Shown one piece after another: positions 29,649 to 37,112 of a stretch of DNA of 55,277 nt. The notes below the pieces were generated by a model. It was not told the origin of the DNA. It did no database searches and was given only the letters and a program-made list of their open reading frames with translations. The stretch spans positions 1 to 55,277 of the forward strand of contig CAZNPU010000025.1 of NCBI GenBank assembly GCA_964575335.1, read 5' to 3'. Within the stretch, counting starts at the first letter, position 1; every line of letters starts with the position of its first letter. This DNA is from CAZNPU01 sp964575335. GTDB taxonomy: Bacteria > Planctomycetota > Phycisphaerae > Phycisphaerales > SM1A02. A program made the translations under genes and the position numbers.

Positions 29649-31328
29649 TCATTTCCCGGGATAAAGCGGGTGGCGTGTTCCCTGTGTCGACCTGATCGCC
29701 TCTGTAATCTGCTGGAGCATGCTGTGCGCGACTTCGCGCTGGTGAGGCTGCGGAGCATTGGGAGCCGCCGCGTCCATGGCGATGAGTTGACGCAAATGCT
29801 CGCATGCCTCATCGGGTCGATTCTGCATGAGCAGCGCCACCGCCAGGGTGATGCGCCAGTCATGGGCCATCGGCTGCTGTTCCAGCAGGCGGCGAATGTA
29901 CCGCTCCGATGCAGCTGCGCCGGGCAATCCCCGCCACAGGTGAACGGTTGCCAGCCGCTGCATCAGTTCGGGCGGCCGGACCAATCCCCATTTTTCGCAG
30001 ACTTCAAGATGATAAAGTGCTTGTTGAATGTGCTGCGCCGTGGCTGTCTCGTCCGGGTTAGCGTTGCTGGTCATCAGGTGAGTTAGTTTGTTGTAGTGCG
30101 ATTGACCTGCGACTTCATGAAACCGGATGAACGCGCAATGCGCGACAAACAGCACGACAAGTCCTGCAATCGCGATAAAACACCAGCCCGCTGGTGTGAT
30201 GCGGCCGGCTCGCTTGAATTGAAAAGGATTGAGGCGCAGGTCCCTGCGGGTCCGCAGTCGCAGCACAAGCACCGAGCCGAAGCCGAGAATTGCGCCCGCG
30301 CCGAGCGTCAACAGAAACGGCACAAGATCGTACAACCCCCGAAAGATAAACAGCGTGCAGATGAACGCTGCGGCAATGAGCATATCCTCCGCCAGCGTGA
30401 AGTCGTACGGCACCCCAAATCGGCCGTATTTGCGCCACGATTTGAACAGCGCCGGCATTGTGAATCCGTATTTGATGCTGCCGTTGGGGCAAACCTCAAC
30501 GCAGTCGAGGTCCTTCAGACACGCTGGGCTGACCACCTTGCCGAAGGCGATCACTTCTTCATGCACGCGAATGTGTGATTCGCAGACTGCTGTGCACAGG
30601 CCGCAGCTTGTGCAGTCCTGCGGGTCGCCAGCCGCCATGATCTTGCCGGGCGTGAATCGGTCAGCCAGGCTGAACACCGCCCCGTATGGACATGCATATG
30701 TGCAAAAGCTGCGTGAGCCGAGGATGTACACGATGGCGAAACCACAGATGGCGAACGTGAGCAGCGCGATCCCCGGTCCGGGCAAGTTGCGCCAGAAATC
30801 GTTGGTGACAAATGACGCCCAGCCCTGGGCATCTGAATAAACCTGCAGCCGAGGCAGCGGCTCGCCTGCAAGAAGCCGTGAGATCTGCGGCCAGATGAAC
30901 ATGTAGAACATCGCGCCGAATGGGACAAACAGCAGAACGCGCGACCGCACCGGCTTGGGACGGATGCCGACCTTGCCCAGTATCCAGGCGCATAAATCCT
31001 GCAGCGCGAGAATATGACATCCCCATGAACAGAAGAAACGGCCGAAGAACAAAACCGACAGCACCGCGAGGCTCATGAAGATGAAGCCTGCAGTCACAAT
31101 CCCCAGCTCAAGTGTGTACATCACTTCATTCAGCTCAAGCGGCGCAAGGGTTCTGCCTGCAAGCTTCCAGTGCATGATGTGCAGAGCAATGAGCACATGC
31201 ACAAGGATCAGGCTGCAGACCCGCCAACGGCTGTAGCGACGCTTGCGGGGCGCTGAGATGGTGACATGCTGCAGATTGGCGCGCTCGCGCCGATTGTGTG
31301 TGCTATGTGATGCGCGAGCGCGTGACAT
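29649..31328 (-). CDS. NapH/NosR-like polyferredoxin membrane protein with C-terminal TPR-like domain
   Basis: 559 residues. Membrane helices carry the family's inward-facing Cys motifs CSWGCH and CTYACPYG, and two ferredoxin motifs follow (CTSCGLCTAVC and CLKDLDCVEVCP). More helices come next, and the last 120 residues look like TPR helices (ALYHLEVCEKWG, LLEQQPMAHDWRITLAVALLMQNRPDEACEHLRQL). Such proteins move electrons from quinols to periplasmic or cytoplasmic reductases. No FMN-binding NosR N-terminal domain is present. Its ATG begins directly after the TAA of the tryptophanase gene, so translation is coupled. Either the Nas-type enzyme or NosZ could be the acceptor. Confidence 0.82.
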   Translation of the reverse strand: MSRARASHSTHNRRERANLQHVTISAPRKRRYSRWRVCSLILVHVLIALHIMHWKLAGRTLAPLELNEVMYTLELGIVTAGFIFMSLAVLSVLFFGRFFCSWGCHILALQDLCAWILGKVGIRPKPVRSRVLLFVPFGAMFYMFIWPQISRLLAGEPLPRLQVYSDAQGWASFVTNDFWRNLPGPGIALLTFAICGFAIVYILGSRSFCTYACPYGAVFSLADRFTPGKIMAAGDPQDCTSCGLCTAVCESHIRVHEEVIAFGKVVSPACLKDLDCVEVCPNGSIKYGFTMPALFKSWRKYGRFGVPYDFTLAEDMLIAAAFICTLFIFRGLYDLVPFLLTLGAGAILGFGSVLVLRLRTRRDLRLNPFQFKRAGRITPAGWCFIAIAGLVVLFVAHCAFIRFHEVAGQSHYNKLTHLMTSNANPDETATAQHIQQALYHLEVCEKWGLVRPPELMQRLATVHLWRGLPGAAASERYIRRLLEQQPMAHDWRITLAVALLMQNRPDEACEHLRQLIAMDAAAPNAPQPHQREVAHSMLQQITEAIRSTQGTRHPLYPGK

Positions 31329-32690
31329 TTACGTGATTTCCACAAAACGTGCGGTGAAGTGCCGCAATGCTGCAGGCTCTTCCACGATTCGCAAACCGCG
31401 AAGTTGATGCCGGCACTGGTGCAGTTCAATTACCGCCTCGGCAACATAATCAATGTGACTTTGCGTATAAACACGTCGTGGAATGGCGAGGCGCACCAGT
31501 TCCATCGGCGGCGCGGAGCGTCCGTTCCCGCCGAACATCACGCTCCCAACCTCCACGCCGCGCACGCCGGCAAGGCGGTACAAGCCGCACACCACCGCCT
31601 GACCGGGAAACTGTCCGGGCGGAATGTGCGGGCAGAAGGCTTTGGCATCGATATACACCGCGTGGCCGCCCGGCGGTTCGACGATGCGCACACCCGCTTC
31701 TCGCAGCCGGTCGCCCAAATACTCCACGCTGCGAATGCGATAGGCCAGGTAATCCTCATCAAGCACTTCGGCAAACCCTTGAGCCATCGCTTCCAGGTCG
31801 CGGCCGGACAGGCCTCCGTAGGTTACGTAGCCTTCAGTCAGAATCAGAAGGCTTGAAGCGCGCTTCGCCAGTTCCGCATCACGCAGCAGCAGCACGCCGC
31901 CGATATTTACCAGTCCGTCTTTCTTGGCTGAGATCGTCGCGCCGTCGGCAAGGTCGAACATTTCACGGACGATCTCGCGGACTGAGCGGTCGCTCTGGCC
32001 CGGCTCGCGGCGCTTGATGAACCATGCGTTCTCAGCAAATCGGCACGCATCCAGAATCAGGCGCAGGCCAAACTGATCACACACGCGCCGCACCTCGCGA
32101 ATGTTTTCAAGGCTTACGGGCTGACCGCCGCCGGAATTGTTGGTGACGGTGATCATGACCGCGGGAATCCGCTGCGGCGTCACCTTCTCAATCAGCTCCT
32201 TCAGCGCCTCGACATTGAGATTGCCTTTGAATGGATGAAGAATTTGCGGGTCGGTCGCTTCGGGAATGGGAAGGTTGACCGCCTCGGCGCCGCTGTGCTC
32301 AATGTTGGCGCGGGTGGTATCGAAGTGAGCATTGCTCGGAATAACCATGCCCGGCCCGGCGATCAGCTCGAACAGAATGCGCTCGCTGGCGCGCCCCTGA
32401 TGGGTCGGCAGAATGTGCGTGAAACCGGTCATGCGGCGAAGCTGATCTTCGAACCGATAGAACGACGCTGCGCCGGCGTACGATTCGTCGCCGCGCATCA
32501 CGCCGGCCCATTGCTCGCTGCTCATCGCACCGGTTCCGGAATCGGTCAGAAGATCGATCAGCACATCTTTGGCCGGTATCAGAAAGACGTTGAACCCGGC
32601 GCATTGAAGAATGGATTCGCGTTCCTGGGGCGTAGTGAGCCGAATCGGCTCAACGGTTTTGATTCGGAATGGCTCGATGATGGTTTTCAT
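31329..32690 (-). CDS. tnaA: Tryptophanase (tryptophan indole-lyase)
   Basis: 453-residue PLP enzyme of the beta-eliminating lyase family that splits Trp to indole, pyruvate and ammonia. The PLP Lys is Lys257 in SAKKDGLVNIGG. The three positions that separate tryptophanase from tyrosine phenol-lyase all read tryptophanase: Asp124 in HFDTT (TnaA Asp137), Val381 in VEVGS (where TPL has Arg381) and His444 in LRHFTA (TnaA His463). The assignment over TPL is therefore well supported by known structures. It is 24 bases downstream of the TPL gene and abuts the polyferredoxin gene. Confidence 0.88.
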   Translation of the reverse strand: MKTIIEPFRIKTVEPIRLTTPQERESILQCAGFNVFLIPAKDVLIDLLTDSGTGAMSSEQWAGVMRGDESYAGAASFYRFEDQLRRMTGFTHILPTHQGRASERILFELIAGPGMVIPSNAHFDTTRANIEHSGAEAVNLPIPEATDPQILHPFKGNLNVEALKELIEKVTPQRIPAVMITVTNNSGGGQPVSLENIREVRRVCDQFGLRLILDACRFAENAWFIKRREPGQSDRSVREIVREMFDLADGATISAKKDGLVNIGGVLLLRDAELAKRASSLLILTEGYVTYGGLSGRDLEAMAQGFAEVLDEDYLAYRIRSVEYLGDRLREAGVRIVEPPGGHAVYIDAKAFCPHIPPGQFPGQAVVCGLYRLAGVRGVEVGSVMFGGNGRSAPPMELVRLAIPRRVYTQSHIDYVAEAVIELHQCRHQLRGLRIVEEPAALRHFTARFVEIT

Positions 32691-32714
32691 GGTGTCGCCA
32701 AGCTCTGTTCGCGG

Positions 32715-34157
32715 TCAGATGCTCCGGTCGCTCGCAGTAACGTGATTCGCTGCGGTTGTTGATCGCAGTACGACGTTGCCTTCCACCGGCTCGAAGCGAG
32801 CCTGGAAGAAGCGCAGATAGCGCGGTTCATGCGTGAAGCGCAGGCCCACAATCTGCTCACGATTGTTGTGGAGATGGATGACCGACTCGGCTGTCACATC
32901 CATGTGCGCCTGAGTGTACACGCGGCGCGGAATGGTGAGACGGATCAGTTCCAGTGCGGGGAAAATGTTCTCGCCGGTGTTTGCATCGCGCCCGCTTGAA
33001 ACGGCGCCCCGCTCCATCGAACGCACGCCGGAGTCAACATACAGCGCCGCAGCGAGAGCCTGGGCCGGAAAGTGCTCGCGGGGGATATGCGGCAAGAATC
33101 GTGCTGCGTCGATGAACACGCCATGCCCGCCGATGGGCTTGACCAGCGGTACGTCTGCTCGCTGCAGCAGTCGGCCGAGATATTCCACCTGACCGACTCG
33201 CGCGCGAATGTGGTCGTAGTCAACCGACTCACGGATGCCGATCGCCATCGCCTCCATGTCGCGACCGGCAAGGCCGCCGTAGGTGTGCAGCCCTTCAAAA
33301 AGAACAACCAGATTCCGCGCCTGTTCAGCAAGTTCATCATCATTGAGCGCGAGGAATCCGCCGATGTTCACCAGCGAATCCTTCTTGGCCGACATCGTGC
33401 AGCCGTCGGCGTAGGAGCACATCTCAAAGAGAATCTCCGCGATGGAAACGTTTGCGTATCTATCCTCGCGGGTCTTGATGAAATAGGCGTTTTCTACGGC
33501 CCGCGTGGCATCGAGAAACACGTTGATGCCGTGTTCGTGACACAGCGCACAGGTATCGCGGATATTCGCCATGCTGACCGGCTGACCGCCAGCCATGTTG
33601 ACTGTCACCTGCAAACAGAGATAGGGAATGCGCGATGCGCCGACGCGATCGATCAGGGCACGCAGCTTCGTCAAATCGACGTTGCCCTTGAAGGGGTGCT
33701 CGCATTGCGAATCGTGAGCTTCGTCAATAATGACATCAACGAAGCTCGCGCCAGCGAGTTCCTGATGGGCTTTTGTGGTTGTGAAATACATGTTGCCCGG
33801 AACGACATCGCCGGGCTTGATGCAGACTCGGCTCAGCAGATGCTCAGCGCCGCGGCCCTGGTGCGTTGGAATCACATGCTTGAAGCCGTAGTACTGGTTA
33901 ACCGCCTGTTCGAGGTGGTAGAAATTTTCAGAACCGGCGTAGGCCTCATCGCCCAGCATCATGCCGGCCCATTGCCGATCGCTCATTGCGCTGGTTCCGG
34001 AATCGGTCAGCAGGTCGATGTAGACGTCGCGGCTTCGCAGCAAAAACGTATTGAAACCGGCTTCGGCAATCGCACGCTCACGCTGCGCGCGGTCAATCAT
34101 GCGCAGCGGTTCGACCATCTTGATCTTGAACGGTTCAGCCCAGGAACGTCGTTCCAT
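32715..34157 (-). CDS. tpl: Tyrosine phenol-lyase
   Basis: 480 residues, very close to known TPL along its whole length (DLLTDSGTSAMSDRQWAGMM, HQGRGAEHLL, GNMYFTTTKAHQE, DATRAVENAYFIK). The PLP Lys is Lys259. Substrate-defining residues match TPL, each offset by two: Thr126 (TPL Thr124), Arg383 in SMERG (Arg381) and Phe450 in LRFF (Phe448). The reaction is Tyr to phenol, pyruvate and ammonia. The last 25 residues exceed the usual end. The ATG at 34157 has GGAGAG 7 bases upstream, so a TTG five codons earlier was rejected. A GATAAA/TTTATC motif lies just upstream. Confidence 0.9.
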   Translation of the reverse strand: MERRSWAEPFKIKMVEPLRMIDRAQRERAIAEAGFNTFLLRSRDVYIDLLTDSGTSAMSDRQWAGMMLGDEAYAGSENFYHLEQAVNQYYGFKHVIPTHQGRGAEHLLSRVCIKPGDVVPGNMYFTTTKAHQELAGASFVDVIIDEAHDSQCEHPFKGNVDLTKLRALIDRVGASRIPYLCLQVTVNMAGGQPVSMANIRDTCALCHEHGINVFLDATRAVENAYFIKTREDRYANVSIAEILFEMCSYADGCTMSAKKDSLVNIGGFLALNDDELAEQARNLVVLFEGLHTYGGLAGRDMEAMAIGIRESVDYDHIRARVGQVEYLGRLLQRADVPLVKPIGGHGVFIDAARFLPHIPREHFPAQALAAALYVDSGVRSMERGAVSSGRDANTGENIFPALELIRLTIPRRVYTQAHMDVTAESVIHLHNNREQIVGLRFTHEPRYLRFFQARFEPVEGNVVLRSTTAANHVTASDRSI

Positions 34158-34203
34158 GAAATTTCTCTCCAATCAACGATAAATGTGAAAATACTGTTGC
34201 GGA

Positions 34204-34806
34204 TTATGAAGTGGCGGACGGCTGCAGCGCCCAGTTGCTTTCGCGTGAAAGCGTGGCGCAGCGCTGCGCCGCGCCCAATACTTGCTGCCATTCGATGCGC
34301 GTCACATGCATCTCCAGCACAACAAAGTTGAGCGGCTGGTGCAGATGTCGTGTGCGTTCCTGATGTCGCCAGAGCCGTTGTAACCTCGGGTCGGCAGCCG
34401 GCAATGGCTGCTTGGGTACCGGGCCGTTGCCATAAACATGCCGCACAGAGGTCGTGGTCTGTTGCCAGTGATCGTTCGCCACATCGTCGTTTTCATGTAT
34501 GGTGATCGTTCCATACAGTCGCAATTGAATTCGATCATTCGCATCCCACGCGACGACGCACACATTGCCGTTGCGCTGCAGTTGTTCGATCTTGCGCGAA
34601 CGGCTGTCGGTATGAAACCAGATGCGCGACGCTTCACGATCCGCGCCTCGAATAACCATGATCCGAGCCTGCGGCAGCCCGTCAGGATCGATATTGGCCA
34701 ACGTGACCAGACGCAGCGGATCGTTCGTGTCATTGGCGGCATGGCTGAGCCGGTTCCAGGCAACGTCCGCCAATTCCGTCAGAGCAACTAACTTCTGAGC
34801 AGTCAT
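34204..34806 (-). CDS. Pyridoxamine 5'-phosphate oxidase-family flavoprotein
   Basis: 200 residues with the split-barrel FMN fold: DPLRLVTLANIDPDGLPQARIMVIRG, WFHTDSRSRKIEQLQRNGNVCVVAWD and QLRLYGTITIHEND. It resembles the PNPOx-like group that includes genuine PdxH but also many reductases, and the PdxH C-terminal substrate motif is not clearly present. The gene overlaps the end of nnrS by four bases (ATGA), so expression is coupled. It sits directly before two PLP enzymes, which makes a link to PLP supply possible but unproven. Confidence 0.75.
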   Translation of the reverse strand: MTAQKLVALTELADVAWNRLSHAANDTNDPLRLVTLANIDPDGLPQARIMVIRGADREASRIWFHTDSRSRKIEQLQRNGNVCVVAWDANDRIQLRLYGTITIHENDDVANDHWQQTTTSVRHVYGNGPVPKQPLPAADPRLQRLWRHQERTRHLHQPLNFVVLEMHVTRIEWQQVLGAAQRCATLSRESNWALQPSATS

Positions 34807-36320
34807 GAGGATCTCCCGATTGTGCCTGCGGCATACTGAGAACGCGCTGCGCGTTCATCCTGCAGCGATTCATCATGTTCATCTCCCGCACAGGGCGAGC
34901 AGCAGGCAACGACCACCTGCTGCGATATCAGCAACGCGCCTTTGCCCTGCTGGGCGGTCGCGGTTCGGTCCTGTCTGCCGCGAAGCATGATGGCAAGCAT
35001 GGAAATGCCCCACCATGCCAGGCCGATGACTTCGAGCGTTCCGCTGATGCCGATGACGCTGAAGACGCGCGGGCTGGCGTCGGTCAGCGGCTGCAGAAAG
35101 ACGCGCAGAAAGCATCCGATGTTGACCAGTGCAAATGGTCCCCACAGTGACGGCAGGCTTCGAAACGCCAAACCGTTGAGCGCTGGAATGATCTTGCCGC
35201 CCATTCCCATGATCATCATCGAAATAAAGCCAACGGTAATGGCGTGGCGCACTGCACCGTAATAAGCGTGGCTGAACGGCAAGCCGGAAAGAATCTGATA
35301 CAGCGGCAACAGCAGCAGCATGACCAGCGATACGCCCAGCCATATATAAGCAGCGCGAATGAACTTGCTGTTACGATCGGTTCGCGGCATGGGACGCCAG
35401 GGTTGCCACGGCAGTACGATCGCGGCAACTCCCGCTGCCAGAAGCACCCACATGGCGTAGACCATGCCGGCCATGGGCATCGACTCATTCCAGCGGAATC
35501 CCACGAAAAAACTGGTCTCGCCAGCCACCGCGATCGCAAGGACAAATAATGCAGCCATGGCGCGGTGGTTGTCGATGCGCGGCCAGGCGAACATCGCCGG
35601 CAGCATCTTGAGCGATACGCCCAGGATCATCATGAGCGCAACGCCATGAATCTGCGTATCGCGAAGTGCCGCCTGAAAGGTGCTGACGAAAAACAGCAAA
35701 TCTTCACGCGATTGCGCAGTCATGGTGGTCCAGGTGTGCCACACGCTGAATACGCTCGACACGCCGAACCACGCCAGCGCGAGCATGAGGAAACCCATGT
35801 ACGGCTCAAAACGCGCCCGGCGACGCTCCAACGCAAGAAGCATCTGGGCGAGAAAGATAATCACAGCACTAATCTGAAGCCCGCCTCCGATCATTGATAC
35901 CGGCACCGCAAGCGACCACGCATCAGCCAGCACCATGCCGACCGTGCGAAGCGTCAGGCCAGTCAACATGAGAATCAGGGCGACTACAGCCAGCCGTGGG
36001 GCAGGCAGCCGGGTTTGCCACATGCGCGGGAACACCTGATACGCAAAGCCCATGATGAACAGCCCGACCCAGCCGAACAGCTGCGCTTCGCCATGCGCAT
36101 TGACTTCATGAATGCCGACGCTTGTGAATGAACCGGCAAAACCAATGCGCCACAGCAGCAATGCACCCCACACAGCTCCTAATGTCAACGTGATGGCAAT
36201 ACCGGCGATGAAAAATGGACGATAGATGACGTCTGCCAGACGCGGCTTGCTTCTGACGAGCGGTCGAGAAGGAACCTCAGCGGAGGCATCGGCGTTTACG
36301 TTGGCGGGAACGCTGGACAT
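34803..36320 (-). CDS. nnrS: NnrS-family heme-copper membrane protein
   Basis: 505 residues with about twelve membrane helices. The beginning, VIYRPFFIAGIAITLTLGAVWG followed by HEVNAHGEAQLFGWVGLFIMGFAYQVFPRM, is the NnrS hallmark, with the His/Glu residues in the second helix; later HGVALMMILGVSLKMLPAMF and RHAITVGFISMMIMGMGGKIIPAL are also typical. NnrS is induced by NO in denitrifiers and eases nitrosative stress. It lies 14 bases downstream of the Rrf2 regulator gene. Confidence 0.9.
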   Translation of the reverse strand: MSSVPANVNADASAEVPSRPLVRSKPRLADVIYRPFFIAGIAITLTLGAVWGALLLWRIGFAGSFTSVGIHEVNAHGEAQLFGWVGLFIMGFAYQVFPRMWQTRLPAPRLAVVALILMLTGLTLRTVGMVLADAWSLAVPVSMIGGGLQISAVIIFLAQMLLALERRRARFEPYMGFLMLALAWFGVSSVFSVWHTWTTMTAQSREDLLFFVSTFQAALRDTQIHGVALMMILGVSLKMLPAMFAWPRIDNHRAMAALFVLAIAVAGETSFFVGFRWNESMPMAGMVYAMWVLLAAGVAAIVLPWQPWRPMPRTDRNSKFIRAAYIWLGVSLVMLLLLPLYQILSGLPFSHAYYGAVRHAITVGFISMMIMGMGGKIIPALNGLAFRSLPSLWGPFALVNIGCFLRVFLQPLTDASPRVFSVIGISGTLEVIGLAWWGISMLAIMLRGRQDRTATAQQGKGALLISQQVVVACCSPCAGDEHDESLQDERAARSQYAAGTIGRSS

Positions 36321-36334
36321 GGAATTTCCTCATG

Positions 36335-36835
36335 TCAATCCGTGCGGGGTGTTTGTGAAGGGCTTTGATCATCAGGGGAGAGCGAAGTGTTGCATATGCC
36401 GGCGCATCGCATGACTGTACGGTCGGGGTTGGCGAGCAGGTCAGCAATTGTGACGTTCCGGAACACTTCCTCCACGCTTGCGACAGCGTCGTTGAGCAGT
36501 TGATGCAGCGCACACAGCCGCGACTGATGGTCGGGTCGGCCGAGTGGACATTCATGGACCCGAGACATGGGACTGACGGCCTGAACAACATCAAGCACGG
36601 TTACCGTGCTGGGACGCCGGGCCAGTCGAAATCCGCCTGAAGGGCCTCGCTGCGAGGTAACGATGCCGGCTTTGGAAAGTTCCTGCAGCACCTTGGAGAG
36701 ATATTCCGCAGGCATGGAGGTCGCCTCAGCGATCTCGTGCACCGTGTGCGGTGAGCCGGTGCCGGGAGCTGTGTGCTCGTCTTCAGCAAGCCAAGTTACG
36801 GCTCGCAGTGCGTACTCAGCGGTTTGGGTCACCAT
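36335..36835 (-). CDS. Rrf2-family transcriptional regulator (NsrR/IscR-like)
   Basis: 166 residues. HTH with MVTQTAEYALRAVTWLA, ATSMPAEYLSKVLQELSKAGIV and SQRGPSGGFRLAR is standard Rrf2. The cluster loop reads C96-PLGRPD-H103-QSRL-C108: the middle Cys of IscR/NsrR is not there and a His occupies a similar place; Cys144 and Cys148 lie near the C-terminus. A labile Fe-S cluster sensing NO or redox state is expected. The gene leads a run with nnrS and faces nosZ, so it is the likely local regulator. A GATAAA-N8-TTTATC repeat 17 bases before its start suggests autoregulation. Confidence 0.87.
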   Translation of the reverse strand: MVTQTAEYALRAVTWLAEDEHTAPGTGSPHTVHEIAEATSMPAEYLSKVLQELSKAGIVTSQRGPSGGFRLARRPSTVTVLDVVQAVSPMSRVHECPLGRPDHQSRLCALHQLLNDAVASVEEVFRNVTIADLLANPDRTVMRCAGICNTSLSPDDQSPSQTPRTD

Positions 36836-36852
36836 GGCACATCGCCTTACAA

Positions 36853-36872
36853 GATAAACGGATAGATTTATC
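36853..36872. promoter_or_regulatory. Inverted repeat GATAAA-N8-TTTATC, putative Rrf2 operator
   Basis: Perfect 6-8-6 repeat just ahead of the Rrf2 gene. Related TTTATC/GATAAA words also occur before nosZ (37038-37043) and before tpl (34178-34183). Assignment to the Rrf2 protein is inference. Confidence 0.4.
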
Positions 36873-36960
36873 TGAATCATCGGTCGCTTTGTCGCCGAAA
36901 GCAAGCGTCATGAGCGATGAAAGATTGCCGATGTACAGATTCGGGAAAACCACCCCGTTC

Positions 36961-36974
36961 GTGACAAACGTCAC
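36961..36974. promoter_or_regulatory. Perfect palindrome GTGAC-AAAC-GTCAC, putative CRP/FNR-family site
   Basis: Reads also as GTGA-N6-TCAC, the core of CRP-like sites, and resembles DNR/NNR-type TTGAC-N4-GTCAA. Its centre is about 61 bases upstream of the predicted nosZ transcript start, the usual class I activator position. Confidence 0.55.
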
Positions 36975-36994
36975 AAGCTGACTGGCCTGCGGCG

Positions 36995-37022
36995 TTGACA
37001 ATGCCGATGAGCGGAGTAATGT
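36995..37022 (+). promoter_or_regulatory. Probable nosZ promoter
   Basis: TTGACA (36995-37000), 16-base spacer, TAATGT (37017-37022). The -35 is consensus. The leader to the nosZ ATG is about 85 bases and includes a TTTATCTATTTAT stretch at 37038-37050. Confidence 0.5.
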
Positions 37023-37112
37023 CGATATCAGGATGACTTTATCTATTTATGCCCGCACTTTCGCTTGATATTCATCCCGAACACGGGCACATCGGCATCC
37101 AAGGAGACTTCA

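Noticed and set aside
33072..34331. Plus-strand open frame opposite the tyrosine phenol-lyase gene
   Set aside because: The minus-strand product matches TPL throughout, so the opposite frame is a by-product.
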